Below, piece by piece: positions 17,292 to 26,980 of a stretch of 64,000 nt of DNA. Under the pieces are notes generated by a model that worked only from the letters and a program-made list of their open reading frames with translations, did no database searches and was not told the origin of the DNA. Position 1 is the first letter of the stretch; each line of letters starts with the position of its first letter. Both the position numbers and the translations under genes were made by a program. This DNA comes from Microbulbifer agarilyticus (GTDB lineage: Bacteria > Pseudomonadota > Gammaproteobacteria > Pseudomonadales > Cellvibrionaceae): contig NZ_JAIUZM010000001.1 of the NCBI RefSeq assembly GCF_020171345.1, positions 868,001 to 932,000 on the forward strand, given 5' to 3'.

Positions 17292-18923
17292 CTAATCAAA
17301 ATCGATACCCGACTGCGTAAGGGTATCCTGCATAGGCTGCAACTGCTCCGCGAAATTGCGCCACTTCTTAAGTGACGTCTGATATACCGGCTGATGCACC
17401 TGCGCCGCGCTCGCAGTAGCGGTGCCTTTATCCGATTTAAAGTAGCGCGTTAAAATAGCGTCATCCCAGGGCAGTTCACAACGGCGATACAGTTCCAGCC
17501 CGGCATTCGGCAAATCGGTCACCAGGCTCTCGTAATCCACATCGATCACCCGATCGGCAAACACAGCGCGCCAGTGCTGCATCAATCGATGGTAGGCGCC
17601 GTAATACTGCGCCATCTCCGACTGGCTGTAGGAAAACGGATACGCGGTTTTAAACAGCGTCTTATACACCGCATAACAGGTATCCATAGGGCTTCGACAC
17701 AAATGGACAATCTTGGCCCCCGGCAGCGCGCGGGCAATCCAGCCAAGGTAGAGAAAGTTCATCGGGTTTTTATCAATAATTCGGTCGGCCCCGGCGAAAT
17801 TGGCGCGCGCACGCAGCTGCTGCACATAAGCATCGCCCACCGCATTCACATCAAGGGCATTACCGGCCTGCAAAATGATATTTCGGTCGCTTCCACTTTC
17901 GCTGCCGTGGACTTTAGCAGCCTCGCGAACTAATAATCGAGCAAAGGTATCCGGTTCACCGGCAGAAACCACATCTCCAGACGCGCACAGTACCCGATCG
18001 AGTAGCGTGGACCCGGTACGCGGCATACCGAGAACAAAGATAATTTCTTTACCGAAATCTGACGGAATATCACTGGCGGTTAGAAAGCCTGGGGTAAAGC
18101 TATCGGCTATGTCCGACATAACCGATAGGTCACGATCAATCTGGTAATCGATCGATTTCCTTCTTACCTCACAACCCTGTTGCAGTGCCGCGAAACTATC
18201 CGCGTACTGCCCCAGGTCTTCATATTCTTTGGCAAGGGCAAATTGCAATTGCACCCTGGCGACTTCAGGTAAATCGCACTGGACAAGTTGTTGCTGTAAT
18301 TCCGGAATATGGTTGCGCTGCACGTTCTGTTTGCGCAGATCGGAGCGGTTCTTGTAGGCCTCCCAGTCTTGCGGGTTTAACGCCAATACGCGATCGTAGA
18401 GTTGTTCCGCACGTTCAAGGTTACCCATAGCGCGGTTTGCCGCAGCGCAGTTGAATAAGAACAACGGATCGTCCGGTTGCTTGGTCAGCGCATGTTCAAA
18501 TACCTGCAGCGCGGTCTCATGAGACTCACACAGGGTCAGCAGATAACCGAGCTGGGAGAGCATGGCCGCATCCAAGGCTTCCACCGGCTTCAGGTCGGCA
18601 GATGTGGCGACGCCGAGCGCACCCGCCAGGTCACCCTCGCGCACAAAGCTGGTCGCCTTATGCAGCAGGATCGGGCGCCGGCGATCAACCTGATCGGGAA
18701 ACAGCTTTAGTGCACTATCGAGCTGATCGCGCGCGGTCGCAAATTGATTACACCCCATTAATATGTCCGCGTATAAGCGGCGGCCACTGGCAAACCCGGG
18801 GGAATGATGGATCACCTCTTCAGCCGCGCTCTGCGCTGCACTCAGGTTACCAGAACGAAAATACTGGCGAGCGCGGATATACGCTTGCTTGGCTTCGCTG
18901 TTGGGTTCAACCGCTGTCTGCAT
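17292..18923 (-). CDS. TPR-containing sulfotransferase
   Basis: A 543-residue protein in two parts. Residues about 10-260 are tetratricopeptide repeats ('AKQAYIRARQYFRSGNLSAA', 'ALTKQPDDPLFLFNCAAANR', 'ALNPQDWEAYKNRSD'). Residues about 290-543 form a PAPS-dependent sulfotransferase: the 5'-phosphosulfate loop 'VLGMPRTGSTLLDR' at 297-310 and the 3'-phosphate region 'HLCRSPMDTCYAVYKTLF'. This architecture is common in marine proteobacteria and in tyrosylprotein or carbohydrate sulfotransferase-like enzymes; the acceptor is unknown. It has no clear membrane segment. It stands alone between terminators, convergent with the M1 peptidase and in the same direction as the TonB receptor upstream. Confidence 0.88.
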   Translation of the reverse strand: MQTAVEPNSEAKQAYIRARQYFRSGNLSAAQSAAEEVIHHSPGFASGRRLYADILMGCNQFATARDQLDSALKLFPDQVDRRRPILLHKATSFVREGDLAGALGVATSADLKPVEALDAAMLSQLGYLLTLCESHETALQVFEHALTKQPDDPLFLFNCAAANRAMGNLERAEQLYDRVLALNPQDWEAYKNRSDLRKQNVQRNHIPELQQQLVQCDLPEVARVQLQFALAKEYEDLGQYADSFAALQQGCEVRRKSIDYQIDRDLSVMSDIADSFTPGFLTASDIPSDFGKEIIFVLGMPRTGSTLLDRVLCASGDVVSAGEPDTFARLLVREAAKVHGSESGSDRNIILQAGNALDVNAVGDAYVQQLRARANFAGADRIIDKNPMNFLYLGWIARALPGAKIVHLCRSPMDTCYAVYKTLFKTAYPFSYSQSEMAQYYGAYHRLMQHWRAVFADRVIDVDYESLVTDLPNAGLELYRRCELPWDDAILTRYFKSDKGTATASAAQVHQPVYQTSLKKWRNFAEQLQPMQDTLTQSGIDFD

Positions 18924-18976
18924 AGTCTTTGAAGATTTTTAACGTTATCTACCCAGTGTACCCGCTTTTGCGCCAT

Positions 18977-19002
18977 AAAAAAGCCGGCCTCGAAGGCCGG
19001 CT
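18977..19002 (-). terminator. Terminator after the TonB-dependent receptor
   Basis: On the minus strand the stem GCCGGCCT / AGGCCGGC closes a tight 3-4 base loop and is followed by TTTTTT. It lies about 30 bases after the receptor stop codon. Confidence 0.9.
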
Positions 19003-19033
19003 AAACTGTCACACGGTGAGACAACGATGAGTC

Positions 19034-21484
19034 TTAGAAGTGGTAGCGTCCGGAAACTCCCAGGGTGCGCGGCAGACTGATATAGTCTTTTGACGCATTG
19101 CCATAGAAGTTTTCCGCCGGATCGGTACCCATGTGCGCTTCGGTCAGCGCACCCGTTACACCATCTTCATTGAAGAGGTTCTTCGCAAACAGTGTGACAT
19201 CCCAATCGTCCGCCACCAGTGTACTGCTCGCATTCCACAGCTGGAAGCCGTCGAACTCGGTAAAGGTTCTGCCGCTGCCGATCGCGTTGGTGGTTTCAGA
19301 TTGATAGTAACCACTCAAGCGCGATACCAGCGTAAGATCCGCCGCGACCGTAGTGGTGTGATCCAAAGAGAGCGACATGGTGTGCTCGGCAGTACCGGGC
19401 AGTGTGGTGCCGGACCCGGCAACCATAAACTCACCCAGAATTCCGTTGCCCTCCCAGTTGCCGCTGGGCTGATAGAAATCCTTGGTCAGCTCCGCATCGA
19501 CAAAAGCATAACCGAAGTTGTAACTGATACTTTCGCTCAAGTCGCCATTCAACTCGACTTCGAGCCCCTGGGTGCGCGCTTCATCGCCGTTAACCGCCGC
19601 AAAAAAGCCCCAGTTGGAAGTCGCCGTGTTGAGCTGGGGATCGGTCCAATCCATGCGGAACAGGGACACGGTGTAGCGCATTGCGTCTGTCGTACCCTTA
19701 ACACCCAGCTCGTAGTTCATCACCTGGTCCGCACCGTACTGCAGGTACTCCGGGCTTTCCGCAAAGCCACCCATCAACGGCACCGCGTTGGCACCACCGC
19801 GGCGATAACCTTCGGAGACGGTCGCGTAGAACATGGTGCTCTCGCTCATATCCCAGGACAGGTTTGCCTTCAGCAGTGTGTCGTCATCTTCGGTGGTGAA
19901 ACTCGCGCGAGTGTCTTCTTCCGCTGCCGGCCAGATCGGCAGCTGCAGTACCGAATCGTTGGTCAGCTTGTTGTCGAAGTGGCGCAGGCCCAGGGTCATA
20001 CGCAGGGTATCGGAGAAGTTAAATGTGGTTTCGCCGAAAATAGCCGCATCGGTAAAGTTCTGATTACGGCGGAAGTAGAAGTCCTGATCCTGGACATTGC
20101 CCCCCCAATAAGTGAAGTCTTTCGCCAGAGTATCTTCCGGTCCCCATTTAGGAGGTGCAAACTCTGCCCAAGCTGCCCAACCCGGCATATAGCTGTTTTG
20201 CCCTGCCTTACTGTCTTGGTCCATATAGAAGAAGCCGGCAACCCAATCCACGAAGTTATCGCCATTGGAGACCAGGCGAATTTCCTGCACCAGCGCACTG
20301 TCATCGTAGAAGCGCTCGGCCTGAGCCAGCGGACGGGGTGAACCGCCATAGTAGTTTGCGAACCAGCCGTTCTGTGCGTAGAAGCCGGAGTTATCACTGA
20401 TGGCTATGCCATCGTGGGAGTAGCTGGAAGTGCTGGAGGTGAAGGTGGCGAAGCCCATATCCAGGGAAATTTCCAGTGAGGTCAGGGAGACGTCGCGCTC
20501 GGAGGGTTCCAGGGTTACCGCACCGTTTTCATAGTCATCGTAGAATTCTTCTTCGCCGCTGACCCAGTTGGTGCCGCGGGTAACCTGACGACGCCCGCCA
20601 ATTTCATCACTCTGCATCTGATGCGACAGCTGTACGCTCAGCTGGTCATTGGGCTCGATCAGCAGTGCAGCGCGCGCGTAGCTAATTTCCACCGTGTCTG
20701 CGTCTTCCACGCTGCGGAATACCGGCGCACCATTGGCGATGTCGCCGCCGGCTGCCACGGGGGCACCCTGAGCATCGAGCTCATACACATTGGTGTAATC
20801 GACTATGCCGTCGTTATCAATCATGCCCACGTTCGCACGCAGTGCCATCGTGTCACCGAGCGGGACATTGATCAGCGCATCGCTGTTCATGTTAAAGCCG
20901 TCGGAACCTTCTGTCTGACTGAAACTGCTACCCACAGTCGCTTCATACTCGCCGAGCTTCGGCTTGTTCATAATGTAGCGCACGGTGCCCGCCAGGGAGC
21001 CGGAGCCATACAGGGTACCCTGTGGGCCACGCAATACTTCCACGCGCTCAATGTCTTTCAGTACGAAGTTGGCATACAGCGGCGTGTCGTCTACGTAGGT
21101 TGCTACGGTCGGTACGGCGGAGAGCGGCACATCACCATTGGAGCCGCTATCGACGTTCACACCACGAATCATTACCCCGTTCACGGTGCCGGAGTTGCGG
21201 TATCCGCGATCCACAACGGTCAACCCGGGAACACTGCGCATCATTTCTGCAGCATCGGTAATCTGGCTCGCTTCCAGCTCGTCACCGGAAACCGCAGAAA
21301 TATTGTAGGGAATGTCCTGTACGCTCTGCGCGCGACGGGTTGCGGTAACGATGATTTCTTCAACCGTTTCAGCACCTTGCGCCAGGGAGATTTGCGGAAC
21401 CGCGAATAACGTACCCGCAGATACGGCCGCGACCGCACTGGCCAGTGTGGATTGGGTAAACCTCTGCTTGTTTGCTTGTTTCAT
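19034..21484 (-). CDS. TonB-dependent outer-membrane receptor
   Basis: An 816-residue receptor. The ATG at 21484 is chosen because AGAGGG lies about 6 bases upstream and it begins directly with a signal peptide (about 1-35, ending SLAQ). A TonB-box-like segment 'EEIIVTATRR' follows, then the plug domain ('SVQDIPYNISAVSGDELE', 'MIRGVNV', 'VEVLRGPQGTLYGSGSLAGTVRY'). The remainder is a beta barrel with many aromatic-ended strands, closing with a C-terminal Phe as expected for BAM assembly. The type resembles SphP/nutrient receptors rather than a named siderophore receptor. It lies downstream of a nitrilase-family gene and near an MFS carrier and a MocR regulator, so it may import a nitrogenous nutrient. 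Confidence 0.93.
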   Translation of the reverse strand: MKQANKQRFTQSTLASAVAAVSAGTLFAVPQISLAQGAETVEEIIVTATRRAQSVQDIPYNISAVSGDELEASQITDAAEMMRSVPGLTVVDRGYRNSGTVNGVMIRGVNVDSGSNGDVPLSAVPTVATYVDDTPLYANFVLKDIERVEVLRGPQGTLYGSGSLAGTVRYIMNKPKLGEYEATVGSSFSQTEGSDGFNMNSDALINVPLGDTMALRANVGMIDNDGIVDYTNVYELDAQGAPVAAGGDIANGAPVFRSVEDADTVEISYARAALLIEPNDQLSVQLSHQMQSDEIGGRRQVTRGTNWVSGEEEFYDDYENGAVTLEPSERDVSLTSLEISLDMGFATFTSSTSSYSHDGIAISDNSGFYAQNGWFANYYGGSPRPLAQAERFYDDSALVQEIRLVSNGDNFVDWVAGFFYMDQDSKAGQNSYMPGWAAWAEFAPPKWGPEDTLAKDFTYWGGNVQDQDFYFRRNQNFTDAAIFGETTFNFSDTLRMTLGLRHFDNKLTNDSVLQLPIWPAAEEDTRASFTTEDDDTLLKANLSWDMSESTMFYATVSEGYRRGGANAVPLMGGFAESPEYLQYGADQVMNYELGVKGTTDAMRYTVSLFRMDWTDPQLNTATSNWGFFAAVNGDEARTQGLEVELNGDLSESISYNFGYAFVDAELTKDFYQPSGNWEGNGILGEFMVAGSGTTLPGTAEHTMSLSLDHTTTVAADLTLVSRLSGYYQSETTNAIGSGRTFTEFDGFQLWNASSTLVADDWDVTLFAKNLFNEDGVTGALTEAHMGTDPAENFYGNASKDYISLPRTLGVSGRYHF

Positions 21485-21589
21485 GGTGCCCTCTGCTAGG
21501 TTTGAAACTCTCTTTGAATTGTCTTTGCTGGCCAAACAGCGCCGGCTATTGTTGTGGTTATTTTTTATATCCGGACCCTGACCCTAACC

Positions 21590-21622
21590 TAGGGCCAGTT
21601 AGTCTATAACGACTGGTCCAGT
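21590..21622. promoter_or_regulatory. Possible operator upstream of the TonB receptor
   Basis: The 9-mer TAGGGCCAG (21590-21598) also occurs at 22619-22627, upstream of the nitrilase-family gene. Next to it lies the palindrome ACTGG-T-CCAGT (21612-21622). MocR/TauR-type regulators often bind CTGG-containing sites, and a MocR-type gene is nearby, but binding is only inferred. Confidence 0.3.
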
Positions 21623-21690
21623 TTTTACTCATCCTGTGAGAATGGGTTCGGTTTATTCGGGGCTCACCCCGACATTTGTTACGCAAGTAA

Positions 21691-22545
21691 TCACTCAGGT
21701 ACTTTCAGTTCACCAAGGCGTTGCAACGTGGGCGATACTGCGCCCGCTTCATACTGAGGGTACTGCACCCGACCATCGCGGAAACTCTTCAGCGTCTGGC
21801 CCAGCCCTTTCATGCCGCGCTCACGCACTTGAGTAACTTTGTCTAGATTAACTTCAAATGCGACAACCTCTTCCTCTACAGAAGCCTCGTGAATAGTCTC
21901 ACCTTCCGGCCCAACGATGATGGACCGCCCTACCCCCTGGGCGCCGGCCGAATTCACATCGACGATATAGCACTGGTTCATGGTGGCGCTGGCGCGGACG
22001 ATGGACAATTCATCCTGACGATCAATGGTGTCGGTTTTGGTAGGGTGGATAATGACCTCGGCGCCCAGCCACACCATGGCGCGGGTGGTCTCTGGAAACC
22101 ACATGTCGTAGCAAATCGACACACCGAAACAGCCCACATCCGGTATATCGAACACGACAAACTGGTCGCCAGCGGTCACGCCCTTTTCATAGGGGAGGAA
22201 GGGGTACATTTTGCGGTAGCGGGCAATCACTTCACCCGCGGGATTGATCACCGGTGTGGTATTGAATACAGCAGTGCCGCATTTCTCGTACATGGAGCCA
22301 GGGATCAACCAGATACCCAGCTCACGAGCGGCGCGACAAAAGGCTTCTTCTTCTGCGGAGGGCAGCTCACGGGCGTGCTGCGCACCGACGCCACGCAGTG
22401 CCAGCTCGCTCAACACAATCATTTTCACCCAGGGGTAACGCAGCTTGGTTCGCTGGATTTTCTGCAGCAGTAGCTCGAGATTATCCACTTCCTCAAGCTT
22501 CAGTTGCAGCGCGGCTATCCCGAACGTATTGGGTTTGCTACTCAT
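21691..22545 (-). CDS. Carbon-nitrogen hydrolase (nitrilase superfamily)
   Basis: A 284-residue enzyme that cleaves a C-N bond (amide, carbamoyl or nitrile). The catalytic triad can be read directly: Glu47 in 'VLSELAL', Lys112 in 'RYRKMYPF' and Cys145 in 'SICYDMWFPE'. The ATG at 22545 is chosen since AGGA lies about 9 bases upstream; in-frame upstream codons would add 35 residues without homology to the family. No signal peptide, so it is cytoplasmic. It is followed after 206 bases by the TonB receptor on the same strand and is divergent from an MFS carrier, suggesting uptake and hydrolysis of an amide-like compound. The specific substrate cannot be told. Confidence 0.9.
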   Translation of the reverse strand: MSSKPNTFGIAALQLKLEEVDNLELLLQKIQRTKLRYPWVKMIVLSELALRGVGAQHARELPSAEEEAFCRAARELGIWLIPGSMYEKCGTAVFNTTPVINPAGEVIARYRKMYPFLPYEKGVTAGDQFVVFDIPDVGCFGVSICYDMWFPETTRAMVWLGAEVIIHPTKTDTIDRQDELSIVRASATMNQCYIVDVNSAGAQGVGRSIIVGPEGETIHEASVEEEVVAFEVNLDKVTQVRERGMKGLGQTLKSFRDGRVQYPQYEAGAVSPTLQRLGELKVPE

Positions 22546-22814
22546 TACACCGGTTCCTGGTTGTGCAGTCTTGTTCACATTGTCTGGGACCATACTGACC
22601 CATGCGACAATACCGCTATAGGGCCAGATGACCGCATGACATGAGTCCAAACCGCGTTTTCCGCTAAAAACGGTTGCTTGGCTCTATCGACAGAACCAAT
22701 CTGGCACTATGGATGGCGATGTAATAAGTTAGTTTTGATCCGGAGCCTGGCCGACTACCGCGGGGCAGGTAGATGTAGAAACAGCCACAGCAAAAACGAT
22801 GCACCGGAGCAGCC

Positions 22815-24095
22815 ATGCAAAATCCAGTAAACAGCGCAGCGACAGACGTTTCCAATGGCGGCGGCGTGCTGCCCGATAGCAGTTCAGCGCAACGGCCGCT
22901 TGCCAGTGGCCGGTTTGCGAGTAATGGCTGGGCCGCGAGCGTATTCCTCGCGTTTCTCTCTTCGGCGGGGCTCTATTACGTCAATATCTTTCCGGTCATT
23001 GTGGATGCATTGATGGCCGGCGCTGGGCTGAGTGCCGAACAGGCCGGGCAGATTACCTTTGCCAACACCATCGGCGCGGTTATCGGCGCCTTCGGGGTTT
23101 CCTGGCTGATTCGCCATATCCCGCGCTGGAAACGTGCGGCGGCGATTCTGCTGTGCTGCTCGATCGGCATGGATGTATTGACCATCCAACTGGCCAACCT
23201 GGATTTGTTGATCCCGCTGCGCCTGGTGCACGGTATTCTCGGCGGTGCACTGGTAGGGCTGGGATTTGCGGTCATCGCACGCAGTGGTATCGCGGGTCGC
23301 AGCTACAGCATGGTGCTGCTGGTGCAATACACCGGCGGCGCTATCGGCATGGGATTCCTGCCGGCCTTGGTGGTTGAGCATGGCACCTACGTACCTTTCT
23401 ATGCCCTGATTACCTTTAGCGCAATTACCTTGGTGATGCTTCCGTTGATCGCGGACTATCCTTTGCCGAGTAAACCGTCGTCCGAATCGCCCACCCAATC
23501 ACCGAGTGCCGCTCACGAACAGACAAAGGCATCGCGCTCTCTCCTTCCAATTGCAATTACACTGTTCGCGCTGTTCTGCTTTCAGTTTGCCAACATGGCC
23601 CTGTTCGCGTTTATTTTTGATCTGGGGAAAACCTATGCGCTACCGCTCGGATTTATCAGCCAGACGTTGTTCTGGGCAAACCTGATTGCCATCAGTGGGG
23701 CCATGCTCGCGGCAGTGACCGGGCAGAAATATCCGCTTGCGAAACCGCTTGCTGCGGCATTGGTCATTACGCTGGTTGGGTTGCTGCTTTTCTTGCTCAG
23801 CGATGTACGCGCGATGTTTATTATGGCCAATGTGGTAACGGGTATTACCTGGGCATTCTGTGTGCCCTATTTCCTGACCATCGCCTCGCGTTTTGATAGC
23901 GCGGGCCAGATGGGCGCCTTTGCGGGGTTTGCCTCCAAGCTGGGATTGGCCTGTGGGCCACTATTTGCGGGGTACTTCATCACCGGTGGCGGCAGCTATG
24001 CGCAGCTGATTATCCTGGCCACGGTGATTCTTGGTATCTGTTTGATTGCCATTCCAGCGGCAAGCCGACTGGATCACTCGAACCAACAAGGCTAG
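22815..24095 (+). CDS. MFS transporter
   Basis: A 426-residue inner-membrane carrier with about 12 hydrophobic segments from residue 35 to 415 and a cytoplasmic loop rich in Ser and Pro near the middle (about 218-238). It resembles YbfB/YjiJ-like or CynX-like MFS proteins in its 'AGLSAEQAGQITFANTIGAVIGAF' entry. GGAG lies 6 bases before the ATG. It is divergent from the nitrilase-family and TonB receptor genes and convergent with the MocR-type regulator 34 bases away. It is the probable inner-membrane step of the same uptake pathway. Confidence 0.85.
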   Translation: MQNPVNSAATDVSNGGGVLPDSSSAQRPLASGRFASNGWAASVFLAFLSSAGLYYVNIFPVIVDALMAGAGLSAEQAGQITFANTIGAVIGAFGVSWLIRHIPRWKRAAAILLCCSIGMDVLTIQLANLDLLIPLRLVHGILGGALVGLGFAVIARSGIAGRSYSMVLLVQYTGGAIGMGFLPALVVEHGTYVPFYALITFSAITLVMLPLIADYPLPSKPSSESPTQSPSAAHEQTKASRSLLPIAITLFALFCFQFANMALFAFIFDLGKTYALPLGFISQTLFWANLIAISGAMLAAVTGQKYPLAKPLAAALVITLVGLLLFLLSDVRAMFIMANVVTGITWAFCVPYFLTIASRFDSAGQMGAFAGFASKLGLACGPLFAGYFITGGGSYAQLIILATVILGICLIAIPAASRLDHSNQQG

Positions 24096-24128
24096 CCGAA
24101 TTAATCGACCTGGTTACTCTCGACCGGG

Positions 24129-25928
24129 CTATTCGTTGGCAACAACTGCCGTATCAATCAGTTTTCCGCTCTCGTTAAACCATTTGATACGGTGGCCATC
24201 GGTTACCACGTGAAAGCTGGCCTTGCGGCCGTATGACCAGGTGCGCCACTGGCGCACCCACTGGTCGCCATCGAGCCACCAGCGCCCGGTATCCGTCTCG
24301 TCCATTTCCACATCGTTGCGCGAATAGCCCAACATGGTGCCGTCGGGTTTCAATTCGATACGATAGGATTCGCCCAGGGTGTTGGTGCCAAGGAAAACCG
24401 CTCCCGGCATTTCCTTCTGCAGATCCTGGGCACTCAGGCGCCTTCCCGCGGCATTGGCAAGCGATTCTTCTTCCGCCTGCAATTCTCCATAAATCAGCTG
24501 CGCGAGTACCCGTACACCGCCTTCAATTTTATCCGCATCGATTGCGGAAAAGCCCAGGCGCACCGCACTGCCATCGCTGACGGCTTCCAGTAGCACGCCA
24601 TTTTTCTCAGCGCTAATTTGTAACTGTGCACCGTCCATATGCGGTGGCAGTTCCAGCCAACAGGCGGTACCGCAGCTTGCGCGCCGGACGTTTAATTTCG
24701 GCAGGTGATACATCAGCGCTTCACCCAGCGCCGTCCAGCGCTCTTTCAGCTGCTGGGTAATTTTAAACAGTGCCGCATCGAGATAGCCGGCGGCGACAAA
24801 CTTTGCCAGCAGGCGCTGGTTGAGTGCGGGCACGCGCTCTCGCAGGGTATAACGCAGCGCACGCAAACGCTGGATCACCGGCTTGGGGGCAACCACAAAT
24901 GCCAGCTGCATGCCGGGGTCGATGATTTTGGGGAACTGATAGAGGTAGATAACCGAGCCGCCGCCATCCATACCTTTCAGCGGCGGCAATGGATTGCCGT
25001 GGTAACAGAAATCGTGATCGCAGTCGTTCTCGATAATCACCGTTTTCTGCTCGCGCGCCTGCTTCAGCAGCAAGCGGCGGCGCTCCAGGCTGCAGGTAAC
25101 CGCCGTGGGGTTGTGCACATTGGGCTGCAGGTAAATACAGTCGGCTTGTTGGAGATTCTCATCCAGCAATGGGCCGTCTGCATCTTGCGTTAACGGCAAT
25201 ACCTGCGCACCGGTGCGGCGGAAGATCTCGCCGGTCTCACCGGCGGCCGGTTGCACGAGTGCGAGTTTGCGCTGATCCCCCAGCAATAGCTCACCAAGCA
25301 AATGGCAGGCTTGCTCCACGCCGCAGGTGAGCAGGATTTGCCCCGGCTCTACGTAGATACCGCGACGGGGCAGCAGCCGGGTACAGATCTGCTCCACCAG
25401 ATGGCGATCGTCTTCATTGCTTCCCAGGGTCGCCCACTGTGCAACTTCCCGCGCGGTAAAAATATCCCGTGTGCACTCTCGCCATTCGGCTCCCGGGTAC
25501 AAGCGCGGGTCGTATTCGTTACTGACAAAGGGAAAGGGGTATTGCAACCAATTGGCGGGACGCGCCTGCAGCGCACGACGATTGACCGAGACCGCATTGC
25601 AATGCGTGCGCCAGAAGCTGCGATCATCCTCATCCCGCTGCGGTTCGCCGGCACTATGGCTGATTACGCCCTGCTGGGAAACGGTATCGCTGACATAGAA
25701 ACCACTCCGCTCACGGGTTACCAGAAAGCCGTCATCCACCAGCTGCTGGTAGGCGAGCACCACGGTATTACGTGCCACCCCCAGCTGCTCGGCCATACGC
25801 CGCGAGGAAGGCATTTTATGACTGGCGGGAATGCTCCCGGACAAAATGCCCTGGATTAGCTTTTCACGGATTTGCTGCTGCAGACTTTTTTCTGCTGCAG
25901 GATCGAGAATGATCAGCGCTTCGCTCAT
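24129..25928 (-). CDS. MocR/PdxR-type regulator with an extra C-terminal module
   Basis: About 599 residues when started at the ATG at 25928; an in-frame upstream start would add 14. Residues 1-75 form a GntR winged helix ('LQQQIREKLIQGILSGSIP', 'MPSSRRMAEQLGVARNTVV'). Residues about 110-480 are an aminotransferase class I/II fold with the PLP-type lysine in 'YQFPKIIDPGMQ'. MocR proteins normally end near 470-500 residues. Here about 110 more follow, with 'GESYRIELKPDGTMLGY', 'DTGRWWLDGDQWVRQWRTW' and 'VVTDGHRIKWFNESGKL', a beta-rich segment. The gene is convergent with the MFS carrier and is the likely regulator of the nitrilase/TonB/MFS cluster. Confidence 0.85.
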   Translation of the reverse strand: MSEALIILDPAAEKSLQQQIREKLIQGILSGSIPASHKMPSSRRMAEQLGVARNTVVLAYQQLVDDGFLVTRERSGFYVSDTVSQQGVISHSAGEPQRDEDDRSFWRTHCNAVSVNRRALQARPANWLQYPFPFVSNEYDPRLYPGAEWRECTRDIFTAREVAQWATLGSNEDDRHLVEQICTRLLPRRGIYVEPGQILLTCGVEQACHLLGELLLGDQRKLALVQPAAGETGEIFRRTGAQVLPLTQDADGPLLDENLQQADCIYLQPNVHNPTAVTCSLERRRLLLKQAREQKTVIIENDCDHDFCYHGNPLPPLKGMDGGGSVIYLYQFPKIIDPGMQLAFVVAPKPVIQRLRALRYTLRERVPALNQRLLAKFVAAGYLDAALFKITQQLKERWTALGEALMYHLPKLNVRRASCGTACWLELPPHMDGAQLQISAEKNGVLLEAVSDGSAVRLGFSAIDADKIEGGVRVLAQLIYGELQAEEESLANAAGRRLSAQDLQKEMPGAVFLGTNTLGESYRIELKPDGTMLGYSRNDVEMDETDTGRWWLDGDQWVRQWRTWSYGRKASFHVVTDGHRIKWFNESGKLIDTAVVANE

Positions 25929-26014
25929 GTTCGGCTCGTTATATTTGTTCTCGCCTGATACATACCGCAAACGACTTAAGCATGACAGCCACGAGTGTCA
26001 TCCACAGTGTGCAC

Positions 26015-26046
26015 GGGGGCCCGCGCAGTTTCAAGCACGGGCCCCA
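26015..26046 (-). terminator. GC-rich hairpin after the HdeD-like gene
   Basis: A strong stem GGGGCCCG / CGGGCCCC with a loop of about 14 bases lies 40-70 bases past the stop of the HdeD-like gene. There is no T-run, so its role as a terminator is uncertain. Confidence 0.4.
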
Positions 26047-26088
26047 AGGGTTATTGCCAGCCCCCAGCGATTGGAGGCCCGGTTAATT

Positions 26089-26706
26089 TCATGCGGATTG
26101 CGTGCCAACCTTCTTCAGACGGAAGGCCAACCACACCAGAATGATGCCGAATGCGATTGCATAGCCGCCGATCAACCACAGCAACGCCAGCGCGCCGGCT
26201 CCGGGTTTGATCAGGAGAAATAATCCAACAATGACCGACAGGATACCGGCCAGTATCAGCAGCCACTCGTGGTCTATTTCCTTGCGCAGGCGGATCGCGC
26301 CGATGATCTCAAAGATACCGCGTACCAGCGCCCAGGCACCGATAAAAATCACCAGTACCAATGCAGTCACCTGCGGATATACAAAGGTGATGATACCGGC
26401 CGCAATACCGGTGATGCCGACAAACAGCAGCCACCAGAGTGACGAGCGCTCGGCAGAACCGCGGCCCTTGATGGCTCCGTACAGGGCAATGACGCCGTCC
26501 ACCAGGGTGTAGGCACCGAACAGGAGGACCAGGCTAAGAAGGGATATACCCGGCCAGACAAAGGTGAGTACACCAAACAGTATGGCGAGCAACCCGCGCA
26601 CCAGCGCCACCCACCAGTTGTCGACCATGGCGCGCAACAGCGGGCTGTTGGCGAGATCGCCCCCACTAGCGGAATCATTTTTGCGAATTGGAGTTTCTGA
26701 GGACAC
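26089..26706 (-). CDS. HdeD-family (DUF308) membrane protein
   Basis: A 205-residue inner-membrane protein with six hydrophobic segments from about residue 25 to 195. The repeated 'W-x-x-L-x-x-G-x-x-x-I-x-x-G' pattern ('WWVALVRGLLAILFGVLTF', 'WALVRGIFEIIGAIRLRKE') is typical of HdeD/DUF308 proteins, which E. coli uses in acid resistance at high cell density. The GTG at 26706 is chosen because GGAG lies about 8 bases upstream and the family has only a short N-terminal tail; the 50 in-frame residues before it do not fit. It lies between the MocR-type gene and the RND adaptor gene, on the same strand but with long gaps, so it is probably its own unit. Confidence 0.85.
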   Translation of the reverse strand: MSSETPIRKNDSASGGDLANSPLLRAMVDNWWVALVRGLLAILFGVLTFVWPGISLLSLVLLFGAYTLVDGVIALYGAIKGRGSAERSSLWWLLFVGITGIAAGIITFVYPQVTALVLVIFIGAWALVRGIFEIIGAIRLRKEIDHEWLLILAGILSVIVGLFLLIKPGAGALALLWLIGGYAIAFGIILVWLAFRLKKVGTQSA

Positions 26707-26980
26707 GGTAAGACTCCCTAAGCAAGGATATTGAGTCAGTGCGTTATAAGGTGGAGGTAATGAACTCACCACTTTTCCTACTAACCCGCGAGACAGGACA
26801 ACACCCGATCCAGCCAATATGGCCCGGGCATAACAACCCACCTCGAAATTCCTCACCGACCGCTGGAGTCCTACTCCGTGAAAATTGAACCCGACACGAT
26901 ACAGGCAGGCGCTACCTCAGGATCACGCCTCGCAACATGCCGCAGGTATGGACATAAAATGTGTACGTGACCAAGCCCCG

